In this document: in pieces, positions 46,597 to 57,184 of the stretch
Layout: each line of letters opens with the position of its first letter
Numbering within the stretch: the first letter of the stretch is position 1
Assembly: GCA_033398695.1 (NCBI GenBank)
Contig: CM065809.1
Coordinates: 175,946,501 to 176,010,500, forward strand
DNA: 64,000 bases
Reading direction: 5' to 3'
Origin: Orobanche coerulescens
Lineage: Eukaryota; Streptophyta; Magnoliopsida; Lamiales; Orobanchaceae
Notes under the pieces: generated by a model
Told to the model about the DNA's origin: nothing
Databases searched by the model: none
What the model saw: the letters and a program-made list of their open reading frames with translations, nothing else
Position numbers and translations under genes: made by a program

Positions 46597-48983
46597 TTAA
46601 GCCATATAATAGGCAAATTCGCTGACGTATTCCACGTTGAGGTAGGGATCGGCCTCGGTCGCCTCCAGCTTCTCCCTCAGCCCCGCGATCGTTTGGTTTG
46701 CGCCCTGGAGCTCGGCAACCTTGGCAGCTACCTCTCCCTTCGATGATGCCAGCTCGCCGGTCAACCGGTCGACAACCACCTTCAGCTCAGCTGCCTCCTT
46801 CTGCGCGGCCGCGTGCGACCTGCGGGAATCCGTCATCTGATCCCGCATCCAGTCGTTCGCCGTTCGGGCCCGTTCGAGGTCTTGGCTCGCCTGCTTGGCC
46901 ACCTCCACGGAGCTCTTCTCCATCGCCACGAGTCTATCGATAAGTTCAACATTTTGTTTTCGAGCGGCCTCGAGGTCCGCCTGAAGACGAGCGGTGGAGG
47001 GCCGCCCCTTATAGTCCTTCACGGCCTGAGCAGCCATCGTCGTCGTCTGAAGGGCCAGAGCGAAGGTCGCCTGCATCGCGCCAGCGGATCCCCGGTGTGC
47101 GATCGCATCCAGGTCGGTCGTCCAGGCCTTCGGCAGGGCAGCGACGGCCCGATCAACGTAATGAGGGACATCGCAGGCCTCGCGAGGGGCATTGCTCGAT
47201 AAGAAATCCAGCACCATCGGCGAGCAGTTCGGGTCGCTGCGACAGACCCTGCACCAAGAACAAAAGAGTTAGTATATTTCCAACAAGGAAACGTCATAAC
47301 CCAAACAGAGCAACCAAGCTCACCTTGCGACCTTCTCCGAATCGCGGCTAAAGAACGGCCTCCCATGAAGGGTTTCAGCACGGGCAACCGCCGCGGCTTC
47401 CAGGAAACTTGAGGAGGACGTGGACCCCTCCACTAGTGGTATCGCAGAAAGTGGAGGCGCGGCGATCGGCGGCGCCATGGTAGGTGCATCAGCAGTAGCA
47501 GAGGCCGAGGGCTCCTCCGCCCTCCACCTCTTGTGATTGAGCCGGAGTTGTCTCTCCTCCCGAGGCTTCTGTTCATCGACAATCGGCTCCATGAGAGGTC
47601 TTGCCTCCGGGACAGGTCGGATCGGCGCCGCAGGGACTCGGCTCGTGTTCTTCCCTTGGCGCAGGCGACTCATAATCCCGGAGTTCGACATAGCAACTTC
47701 TATCGGGGGCTTTAAGTAGCGGGGGATCGGAAAAAGGTAAAGGTTAATCACATTTCTCATCCGCAAGACGATCGTCAAGCAAAGGGAGATCGGAAAAATT
47801 CGTACCTGGAACCCTTAAGTGGCAAGGGAAACGAAACAGCCGAGCGGTCAACCAGCAGGCTTCGTTGTTTATCCGGCGAACATCTATATGGTCGTCGGGA
47901 AGGTTGCATATCCACTCCCAAACGATCATGAAATCAAAAGCTAGATCGCCTGCCGCCGGAACAAGGGGACCTGCAAAAAGAAGGCCAAAATCAGATCAGT
48001 TCAGAATGTATCCGAACGAATGGAGAGTCAAAACCCTTACTCGGATTCCTCTCCCGGAAGCCGGTAGGGATATCCAACTCATCTGTGGGATAATCGCTCG
48101 CGGCCGATTTCCACGCACTGCCGACCCAAAACCACTTCGACGGATCACCTCGGACCTTGTTCGGAACCCCAAGAATCACCCGGCCCGAGCGACCTTGAAT
48201 GTGGTATCCGCCAACGGAACCCTTCTGAGCCGTCAGCTTGAAGAGGTAGTTCATATCCAGCGGTGAAGGAATAGGGTACAGTCGGTGGCCACCGAACAAA
48301 GTGAGGGCGCAGACGGTTTGAAGCCAGGCGTTCGGCGTCAGTTGAAGCGGCGCCATATTCCAGGCAACCAGAAAGCAAGAGACGGCGAACGGCAGTGGAA
48401 ACCGCAGCCCGACCTTCATTATCGCCTCATTAACGGCGACCATGCCCTCAGGAGGTTGGTCAGCACGCTCGTTCTCGATGGGCGCATAGAGGCTAACGTC
48501 AGAAGGGACATGGAACCTCGCCCTCCAGCGGTCCAAGTCTTTCCTGGTCGACGAGCTTCTGATCTGGCCAAGGGACCACGGGGAGCGGCTCGCGGGCCGG
48601 AACAGCGTATGCCTCTCGGATTGATAGGGATGGGCGATCGAGTATTCACGAAAGTCGAACTTGGGGAGTGGGCCGGCCAATCCCTCCATAAGTTAGACAA
48701 AGTCTGGAAAGGCTTTGCCGAACGCACTGTGTCGCTCCGAGTACGACTTCACCGCCATCCCTTCTTCAGCCAGTGAACGCTTTCGCTCGGCCTCCACAGC
48801 CCTGGCCACATCAGCTTTGTTGAAAAGTTCTTCAACCTCCGTGGGTTCAATCCCGTCGCGGATAGCCTCGACGGCTGTCTCCACGTGGAACTCCGTGGAG
48901 ATTTCATCCCGGGCAGTCGAAGTCTCGGCGGCAGAAGTGCTACCCACCTCATACACTTTTGGAACTCCTTCGGACATCCTCAA
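46597..48983 (-). pseudogene. Spliced antisense gene of Tat element (Transposase_28-like)
   Basis: On the strand opposite to gag, four exons can be read: 48983-48041, 47970-47806, about 47715-47324 and 47248-46597. Plausible splice sites are GTAAGG/TTTTTGCAG, GTACGA/an AG near 47716, and GTGAGC/TTGGTGCAG. Exon 1 has MSEGVPKVYEVGSTSAAETS, then a domain with GLRFPLPFAVSCFLVAWNMA and LTPNAWLQ that resembles the plant 'putative gypsy-type transposon' family (PF04195, from memory). Exon 2 holds WEWICNLPDDHI. Exon 4 is a long alpha-helical, probable coiled-coil region (DLEAARKQNVELIDRLVAME, KVAELQGANQTI). Antisense accessory genes are known in Tat-lineage elements; their role is unknown. One in-frame TAA (48690-48695) breaks exon 1. 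Confidence 0.72.
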
Positions 48984-49520
48984 AAAAAGAAAAGGAAAAA
49001 GGAGAAAAGGTTTTGTCTTACCTAAAAAGTCTAGTCAGACGACGCTCGGCAATGCAAAAATCTTCAGAGAATCCGGCGTTACTTTATTCTCAGGCAAAGT
49101 GCAAATAGGATGTAAACCAGAAACCCTAGCCCTTTTTATAGGCGAGAGCAGGGTCTTCTGGGCAAATAAACAAAGTTTCAAGGGCCGAAGCGCAAAGGTC
49201 GGAAAAATCCGTATTTAATGCCGCCCTCGAATCCCGCGTGTGCGTCGTTTCAAGGGCACGCCAAAAGGACAAGTCTGAAAAATCGTCGGACTCCCCCAAC
49301 AGGAACGCGACACGTGCCCAAATGACGTTTCAACTAAGCTTTCACTTCCCGCTCTTTTCAGCGACCGAGTAGGTCGTCCAAATCCAAAATCAAGGACCGT
49401 TCGAGGAGACGATCGTCTATTCCATAAAATGATGAGTCGCTCGTCTTTAATTCAAACGATCGCCAGTAGAACCACCTCACCCCACGTCTTTAACATCGGA
49501 GCGAGCTGGGGGAAAATTAT
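48984..49520 (+). other. Upstream region of antisense gene and polypurine tract
   Basis: Probably contains the antisense gene's promoter (its reading is to the left) and ends with a purine-rich AGCTGGGGGAAAATTA (49505-49520) that primes plus-strand synthesis. GACGATCGTC occurs at about 49401-49410, an outlying copy of the LTR palindrome. Confidence 0.55.
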
Positions 49521-50481
49521 TGTGCGGTGATTAATACGCCTCAACGGCGATCGGCACTAGGGCCGAGCGACCAAATTCAGCGTCATATGAACCAAGGCAG
49601 ACTGGCCAAACGAAGATTCCTGATCAATATCAAGTACCAAGCGATCGACATCCAGGGTGATCGTCTCTTGGCATCTAGCGATCGACTCTAGTGCCCGACC
49701 AAGGACGACCGTCTTATGCCACGTGTAAAGCCAACATCCGTCAAGTCTACGAAGACCGAATCTCGGGATGAAGATCCACGTGTAGATCCGCAAACGGCGC
49801 CGCGGGAAAAGGCTTTTTGACTCCAGCCCATCACCAGCTGTTGGTGACAAGGACAGCATCTCACCTACCGACAGACCCGCAAAAAGGCCCTAGGTGGGAG
49901 CTCCCAAGACTGCGACGTGAGGCACGCGTTGTCCTCTCACTGGTTCGCACATTTGGCTGCCAGTAGCAGCTGCGGACTTTAAAGAAACCGACCCACGTTC
50001 TGAGACGATCGCCTATTTAATTTAATACAGGAAAGGCGATCGCCCGTTTGGGATTAAGACATCCCAACTACCTCATCTTCTATAAATAGGAGACTCCCAA
50101 CAGTTGTCCATACAGTTAAAAACACACGCAGAGAATTCCCCAGAGAGAATTCCCTTCAAGTTATAAATACAGAGAACACTTCATCTTTGTAACAAGAACT
50201 CACAGAGCATTAACTCTGTTTCTTCCGGCAATCATCAGCACTCAAGAGCTAGATAACTGGGGTCATTACACTCATTGTGATCGTACTCTAACGTTAATAT
50301 TTGTACTCCAAAGCAGTATTTTTATTAATAATATCTTGCGAGAGCATTCAAGCCTGGGATTAACAACCCCGACAAATCTTGTGTTATTTATATTCCATCG
50401 GATGTGCTCTCGCATTTTGTTTGTTACTCACCCGTAGCCATATCCAGCAAACCATTCCGAATAATCTTTTGGGTAACAACA
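49521..50481 (+). repeat. 3' LTR of Tat-type element
   Basis: Starts TGTGCGGTGATTAATACGCC, ends GGGTAACAACA, 961 bp, homologous to the solo LTR at 19091-20041 (951 bp). TATA box TATAAATAGG at 50081, with CGATCG sites at 49642, 49679, 50006 and 50037 upstream. Confidence 0.87.
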
Positions 50482-51121
50482 CAGTCCAAAAGACATTTGT
50501 GATTTGTTCATCACTATCCATTTGATATGTATGGTAAAATGAAGGATTCTCCAATTGCTGATGTTGAAAATATGCCAAGAGACTACCGGCTTCTCCGTAG
50601 ACCATGCAACGTTGTCGTCTTGATTTGAGATAGTTCCTAGCATCCAAGCGTGTATATCCAAGATGACTTCTACCTCCTGAATGTGCACTCATAAGCTGAA
50701 AATCAGCCTTTTGCATCAATTCACAATCCTCTGCAATTTAAATCTCATATGCTTGAACTTCGGAGATTTTACGATGTGATGCTAGCATATGTGTTGTTTC
50801 TGCAAGTTGTAAACAATGATTGTGGTCCCCTACAAACTCATGGATTACAAATTTCCCATTCTTTTCACTAAGAGAAATTCTTGCATCGCAACCGGTTCTT
50901 GTCTCTGCCCTTGGATTCTTAACTGTAAAAGATCTCTTGTCCACCCTCCGATGACCTTCCTTGCAACAAACAAATCTACATGATCTAATTGACTTGTCTT
51001 CCTTCCTTTTTTTCAACTATTATTTTCTAACTCCAAAACCGGTTTTCTACCATATTCAACCCAAGATTCCCAAGCTTCATCTACACTATCAAATTCCATG
51101 CCAACAGTGGGTAATGTAGTC
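50482..51121 (-). pseudogene. FAR1/FRS-like N-terminal fragment
   Basis: Minus-strand reading: a start-like MTTLPTVGMEFDSVDEAWE at about 51121, a stop and frame change near 51010, then the FAR1 DNA-binding domain (RFVCCKEGHRRVDKRSFTVK, RAETRTGCDARI, FVGDHNHCLQLAETTHMLAS) at 51000-50738. After another frame change come the MULE-related SRRQRCMVYGEAGSLLAYFQ and NPSFYHTYQMDSDEQITNVF parts, ending exactly at the Tat LTR. FAR1/FRS proteins are light-signalling transcription factors derived from Mutator transposases. The transposase-like core and SWIM finger are missing. It may be a dead FRS gene or a MULE relic. Confidence 0.82.
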
Positions 51122-51459
51122 ATTGTATTTACTGCAAATCAGATAAACAACACATTTGAGAATGAATAATTTTAATAAGCATTCATCTACACTAACAAAT
51201 AGTCAATACAAGTAAGACACAAACAGCTCCTTTGTAGTTTAGGATTTGTAAACCCCTGCATATTATATAATGGATCCCAGTACAGAAAACATGATGATTT
51301 CTCTCCAAATATGGCACTATCATGTTCCCTAAGGTAAACGAGATGATCTAAACCCTATTAGTTTATGGATTATCAAAAGCCCCTAAAGCTCATTGCTAAA
51401 ATAAAATAAATTAATCAGAGGGTATAATAGGGAAACAAATGGTATAAACATGATGATGA
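51122..51459. other. Non-coding stretch
   Basis: Lies between the FAR1-like remnant and a Helitron. Nothing recognisable. Confidence 0.4.
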
Positions 51460-52216
51460 ACGAGGCATTATCCAACCCGTGCGATGCACGGTCTTTGGTT
51501 GAATATCTACGTGTTTTGTACGTAATGTTGGGGCAGACGGTTGAATGAGCAGATGGCAGAATTTAAATGCCTTTTAGAGAAGTTTATATGTTTTTTTATT
51601 GTTATTGTCCTTTTATTTTAGTCTATGTAATTAGTTATATGAAATGAGGCTTTACTAACCCGTATGTTGCTCCGGGGTTGTTTTTGGTTTATTCAACCCG
51701 TGCGATGCACCGATTGTATCTAAGATTTCATAGCTACAATTTAACCATATTTTAATTTATACTATCATTTAAAAGTTCATTTTAATCACCTTATGTATTA
51801 GAAGGTGCATTTGCATTGTGATTTTTATCATAACTTTTGTATTTAAATTAGTTTATTTACATTAAAAGTTACAATTAAAATAGTCTCTTCATATGTAATT
51901 CCACCCCAATAATTGTTGCCGTTTACAAACTGATATTTTTCTCCCCAAAATACCCTTCTGCAATCTCTTTGCTAAAACCAAAAATTAATAAATGAAAATA
52001 TGAAATTATGATAATAAAAATTAATAAATGAGACAACTGTTTCGTCTTACAGAACCTCCAAATACGGCTTGCCCATCTTTTGAAGTTAGGTATAATTATA
52101 ATTTTTAAATCTTTTTTATTTATTTTGTTAGATTTTTTTATATTATATATTTAAATAAGTGACATAAATCCCCCTTCCAAATTAAATTAAGGGGAATAAG
52201 TTTTATATAGTATAGA
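51460..52216 (-). mobile_element. Non-autonomous Helitron-like element
   Basis: The minus strand begins TCTATACTATATAAAACTTA at 52216 and ends with CCGTGCATCGCACGGGTTGG and ATAATGCCTCGT at 51460. Same family as 8587-9226 and 15617-16566, with some private sequence at 51890-52150. No Rep/helicase. Confidence 0.7.
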
Positions 52217-52801
52217 CAGAGAAAAGGGTTTAAAGGATGATGGAACTTGCGAGATGATGAAGAAGTTGCTGCCTTTACAAAGGAAATTGATGAAGTTGCT
52301 GTGTTTGCACCTGAGAAAGAAGCGCCAAAAGCTGAGAAAGAAGCGCCAAAACTGTTGGACAGAATAGGGTAGGTGGGGGATGAGGGTAAATGAAGTGGGC
52401 GTGAGGGAAAAAAATAGTTTTAATTTAATCTGATACGTTAAAACTATCCGGTTCCTAATAGGCCGACCTTACGTAACTAAAGGGAATATTGTCATGAGGG
52501 ATCGCGGTCCGGAATTGTCATCGTCGTTTTGCAGAAAAACGAGGCGCGACTCGTAAGCCAATATCTGTGTGATCTTCATCACGAGGACGGACAATAGCAT
52601 ATTGCCTGGCGGAGATCATGGGAATTGCGTGTGTATTTATAAATGCATTGTAGGCGTTAATATCTATAGTTCAACAGAACCAATTTAAAGGTTTCGCTAT
52701 GGAGGATTCATATACTCACCTCTTTCTCAGAGGAAAACCTGATTGGAATCCGTGAGAATTTGGCGGGCCGGTGGTTTCAACAGACGGCTTCGTCGAAGGT
52801 A
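52217..52801 (+). promoter_or_regulatory. Promoter and 5' UTR of the bZIP gene
   Basis: The gene's upstream region is bounded by the Helitron at 52216. A TATA-like TATTTATAAATG at about 52635-52646 is a reasonable core promoter, about 160 bases before the ATG. Two copies of GAGAAAGAAGCGCCAAAA occur at 52313-52352, of unknown meaning. Confidence 0.5.
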
Positions 52802-55800
52802 ATGGATTCGTGGTCATCGACCAATCCGGATACGCCACGTCAACCCTTCCCATCACCATCAAATCTCCACTCCGATCAAAGCCGGGGTTTCGGCTCCATG
52901 AATTTTGGCGATATGCTCAGGAACATTTGCTCCGACTCACAGTCGTTTGCGCTCGAGGGCGGTGCTGACAGCGGAGTGGGGGATGGGATTCGGGATGAGA
53001 CGGCGGAAGAGGTCTGGAGGGATATTGTGAGCATCGTCTCCGGCGGAGGAGGGAGTGTGGAGACGGCGATGACTGTGGAGGATTTTCTGAATAAGGCGGG
53101 GGCAGTGGATGAGGAGGACGTTAGGGTTTCGGCAGCAGTAACAAGAGCTCCGCCGCTAATAGGTGGTTTTGTGATGGAGACGAAGGTGATGAGCCCTGCT
53201 GCCGGGGTTCCGGCGGTTCAATTTGCACCGGCAGTGTGCATGCACGATGGTATGATGGCTGGAGGATTTGGGGTCGACCTCACGGATGGGATGGTGGCGG
53301 GAAATGGCGTTACCGTAAGAAGGAAGAGGAATGCTGCGGTGGAGCAAGTGGCCCTCGACAAGGCCACACAGCAAAGGCAGAAAAGAATGCTTAAGAATAG
53401 AGAGTCAGCTGCTAGGTCCAGGGAGCGAAAGCAGGTCTCTTGAATTTCTTACTCATCAACTCAAGTATAATTATTCTGGCTAACTGCAAATTTTCAGAGA
53501 TTATGATTTGCAAAAAAAGTTCTTTAGTACCAATTTTGCTTACTTGCATACCCTTCAATTCAGGCGTCACATTGATTAGCACAGATACTCGAGAAAGAAA
53601 AACTAACTTGGAGGATATGTCAACATAAACAAAATTGATCTCGACATAAGAGAATTTGGCTTAAAAATTTTGGATTCGAATATTTTCCGACATATGAATT
53701 AAGCATCCAGAGTTCTTTGAAAAATTACAGACTTTTTAACAAGTCGAGATTTCTGCATAACTTTTATTGAGCTTATTTTCCTGCAATTCAAGGCCTATAC
53801 TGTGGAGTTGGAGACATTGGTGACACAGCTCCAGGAGGATAATGCTAGGCTTTTGAAAGAAGAGGTGTTTTTTTTTTTTTTTTTTTGTTTTGCTTCCTAT
53901 TTTAAATTCGGAAAATCATCTGGATCCCACTTATCAGCCTTTGAATCTTTTGAATGGAATTATTATTTGATTTTCAGATAAGACTTGTTATATGGTATGA
54001 CAGTGTCATGATCTTTAAATAATGTACTCTTCCAAAAAGATTTCAATAATTATTATTATTGAGGATTTTGTTGATCTAAATTACTGTAAGATCGACTCAA
54101 GATTTGGCTTCCAAGCAGCTTGAGCATTTAGTCGTCGTTCTGATGAAACTTGAAGTGCATCAGTATGAAAAAGAAAAAGAAGAAGATTCTATATCAGTAT
54201 ATGATAATCTTGCAAAACGAATTGTCTAGTTCTATTATTTCTATGGATGAAAATAGACCATTAATATTTAGTAATCTGTACTCTTTCAATTTTTGTTGTA
54301 CGCTTTTTGTCTCTGTTTCTTTTTTTTTTTTTTTTTTTTTTGCGCAACTAATCAATGCGAACTGCCGCCTCCTTCCAGCTTCGCTCCCTGCTGGCTGTGC
54401 CAATGTCTATTAAGTATAAGGCTGCGCCAGTGTCTGTTCTTAAGTGTTGAAGCATTAAGCCCACATCGGGTAAATATAAGCCTTGCTTTCACTATATAAA
54501 GATCATGGACTACTTCTCTGATTGCCGATTGGTTTTGAGATGGCGGAGAATTTAACATTGAGTGTAAAAGCTGTTGAAAAGTTAGGGCTCTGCATTTGCT
54601 CATTTGACAATAGAAATAGTTCCACATTTCTAAAAGGCAGATCAGCTAACTCTGGCATTTTTCTTTCTTTCTACCCCCTCCCTCTTATTATAGATGGAAT
54701 GTATTAGGGGGGTCTATGCTTTCTTACGGGGTATATTTGTTACTGTTGAAGGTGATATATGTTATAACTGTCTTGAAATGTTTTGTCTCATTCATGAAAG
54801 TTCTAATTAGTGCTCTTTATATGCAGGCTGACGTGAACAGGAAGAGGTTTGAGCAGGTAAAAAAAATTGTTTTTATATTGAATAATTGTTTTACTTGTTC
54901 AATTTGACTTTGCCACTATTCACTTACCACTATCTCATAATTGTTTTTATATTTAATAAAAAATTATGGTCAGCCGTGGCTAAATGAATAGTGCCAAAGT
55001 CAAATTATTGCAAGTAAAAAGAAACAGAGGTAGTATGATTCCTTCAGGACCGACTTTTCATCATCATCATCGACTGCACCTTAATCTCAACTATGTTGTG
55101 GTCGGTGGCATGAAAATTATAATGCCAATTAATTGTCGAAAATTAGTTAACACTACAATTCATGCAAAAGACAAAGTGACAAAGTTTTACGTTGGATGCC
55201 CCTCCTGTCGCAACCTTCATATGAAGGAGAAATGAAATGAAATTCCAAAACCATCAAAATCATAGGCTTTTCCAGTTACATGGAAAATATCATGAGATGG
55301 TGATGAGTCGAGATAATTGCTATAGTCATGTCACATTACGTGATATTATAAAATCATCACGTACATCATGGAACATGACTCACCGACTTTCTCTTTAAAA
55401 CTTGTTTTCCTGATTGAGCCCATAAGAATTTTCTGAAATCGCGAATTCAACTATATTGGTTTTATTACAAAGATTGTGTGTATGTTCTGTTGTATGCAAT
55501 TGTCCAACAATTAACATTCGATATTGACTGAAGTTCATCTCATAAACTTGCATCATATATTGATTTATGGTACAAGAAAGATCGTGAGTTTGCAGTATTC
55601 GGCGAAATGACATTGCTATTTGGAAATATAGATTTCAGACCTGACATGTGAATTTGTAGCCTTGAAATCGATTGTAGTTGCCTCGTTGCAATTTTCATGC
55701 ATTCAGAAGTTCGTTTGGCTTGGCTGTGGGGATTTATTGTATCTTTTTATTCTCGTGCAGCTTATGAAAAACATAATTCCAGTCACAGAGAAGCCGAGAC

Positions 55801-55841
55801 CTCCACGAGTTATGAAGAAAGTAAATTCCATGTTATGGTAG
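52802..55841 (+). CDS. Group A bZIP transcription factor, GBF4-like
   Basis: Four exons: 52802-53434, 53793-53864, 54827-54856 and 55761-55841, all phase 0, giving 271 residues. The first in-frame ATG is at 52802; the open frame extends upstream but begins only with TTG. Exon 1 holds three conserved group A blocks (FGSMNFGDMLRNI; AEEVWRDIV; MTVEDFLNKAGAVDEEDV), which in relatives include kinase target sites. The basic region (QRQKRMLKNRESAARSRERK, about residues 191-210) contacts ACGT-cored DNA. The leucine zipper is split over exons 2-4 (YTVELETLVTQLQEDNARLL, then VNRKRFEQLM). The C-terminus EKPRPPRVMKKVNSMLW matches the GBF4-type tail. The closest named relative I recognise is Arabidopsis GBF4. 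Group A bZIPs act in abscisic acid and stress responses, in the nucleus. The gene looks intact; the host gene for which this window has the clearest exon structure. Confidence 0.93.
53865..54826 (+). other. bZIP intron 2
   Basis: GTG...CAG intron of 962 bases with two long T runs (53867-53886 and about 54319-54341). No gene inside; open frames on either strand here are intronic chance. Confidence 0.75.
54890..55037. mobile_element. MITE-like hairpin in bZIP intron 3
   Basis: Inverted arms CAATTTGACTTTGCCACTAT with TCA (about 54899-54922) and TGAATAGTGCCAAAGTCAAA with TTATTGCAAGT (54986-55017), followed by AACAGAGGTAGTA, which resembles a Stowaway end. The left terminus is not clear. Confidence 0.5.
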
Positions 55842-56599
55842 GTGATCTCTAGCTATATCTGATAATATAAATGTGGAAGAGAAAAACTAGTTATCGGCCT
55901 CCCATGGGGACTCAGTAATGTCGCCAAGGGCATTCTGGTAAGGACTAATTTAATATCTATCTTATAGATAATTATACGATGACTTTCTAGTTCTATATAT
56001 TCCTTTGTAAAAAAAAAACGAGACAGCTAGGCACGCGCGCACACACACACACATACACGCACATATATGTGTGTGAGTAGTTCATGATGTGCTGGTGGTG
56101 TGATATATATTGGATTTCATATGCTCTGGCTATCAGGGAAGCAAATCATTTTTATTTGCAGGACCGAAGAGTGATTTTGATTTTCTTAAGAGCATCTCCA
56201 TTCCGTGGGGATGTGGGCGGATGTTAAGGGCTGATGTCGGGGAGAGAGAGAGAGAAGATGATCGCTGTAATCGAAAATAGATTAGAGGATGTGTAGGAAA
56301 AACGATTGTGGCATTTCTAATTTCAAAAGATAATTGGAGTTTATTACTTTTATGGTGAGTGTCACTTTGGGTTTTGGTCTTTAAATATGTTGATTAGTCG
56401 ATCGATTCATTCGATTGGCTCGTAGAGTAATGCTGGTGCATTTTCTCAAGGAACAATAAGGACCAACAAAGCTTGTCCAGAGTTCTATTATTAAAAACTC
56501 AATTTAGCTTGGTTCGCAAACATACTATCCCACCTAGAACACGTGTTTTCCTTTGATAAGATGTAGACCTCGGTTCAAACTTGGACTAGATAAATAAAA
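55842..56599. other. Region 3' of the bZIP gene
   Basis: Contains the 3' UTR and a CA/CG-rich dinucleotide stretch at about 56034-56076. No gene. Confidence 0.45.
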
Positions 56600-57184
56600 G
56601 ATGCGAACAAAGATTTGGGAGGTCTTGGTATAGGAAGCATCTATGGGCTGAAAATGGGACTTCTTTTCAAATGGATATGGAGGTTTTTATGCAACCCCCC
56701 TATCTATGGGTGCGAGTTATTAAGAACATTTATGGAGATCATGGTGGCATTATGGAGAATTCTCACTACAACTCTAGTTGTAGTACATGGGGCGCCATAT
56801 TGTCTTCCATTAAACGTCTAAAGCAGAGAGGTATAGACTTGTTATCTTTGTGTGTTCGAAAGAAATGGTGTTTCTTGTCGCTTTTGGGAGGATATTTGGT
56901 GTGGTATTCAGCCTCTTAAAATGCAATTCCCTCGCATTTACCAGCTCGAAAGTGTTAGGGAATGTTCCATTACGGATCGTTTATCCATCCAAGATTGGGG
57001 CTCTGTCCTTAGACGGCAGCCGAGAGGAGGTGCTGAAATGTCGCAGTTCTCTGATCTTCAATCCTTGATTCAAGGCATTGTTCTTTCGAATTCGAGTGAT
57101 TCTTGGCTTTGGTCTTTAGGGACCTCCAATGGGTTCTCGGTTGCTAGTCTTTAATAAATTCCCGCCGTTCAAAAAAAAAAAAAA
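56600..57184 (+). pseudogene. 5'-truncated LINE, 3' end of ORF2
   Basis: Reads as the end of a plant L1-type reverse transcriptase ORF: GGLGIGSIYGLKMGLLFKWI, then in a second frame STWGAILSSIKRLKQRGIDL, then RFWEDIWCGIQPLKMQFPRI and DRLSIQDWGSVLRRQPRGGA, with a stop near 57152. At least two frameshifts. The element ends in 14 As (57171-57184), the usual tail left by target-primed reverse transcription. An imperfect flanking repeat (AGATAAATAAAAGATG at 56587; AGATAATAAAATGTG at 57185) may be the target duplication. Confidence 0.85.

Larger units (their letters stand above)
43153..50481 (+). mobile_element. Tat/Retand-type gypsy element lacking pol
   Basis: The order is: 5' LTR remnant (43153-43424), primer site, gag, a tandem array, a spliced antisense gene, a polypurine tract and the 3' LTR (49521-50481). 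Gag style, primer site and the antisense accessory gene point to the Tat/Retand lineage of Ty3/gypsy. No protease, reverse transcriptase or integrase is present. The left end is truncated, so the target duplication cannot be checked. It abuts copia sequence on the left and a FAR1-like remnant on the right. Confidence 0.85.

Noticed and set aside
46698..47351. Plus-strand open frames over the antisense Tat gene
   Set aside because: GC-rich shadows of the minus-strand coiled-coil exon; no domains and no agreement with known proteins.
54150..55235. Open frames between bZIP exons
   Set aside because: Inside introns with clear splice sites; include poly-T and MITE-like sequence and no domain.
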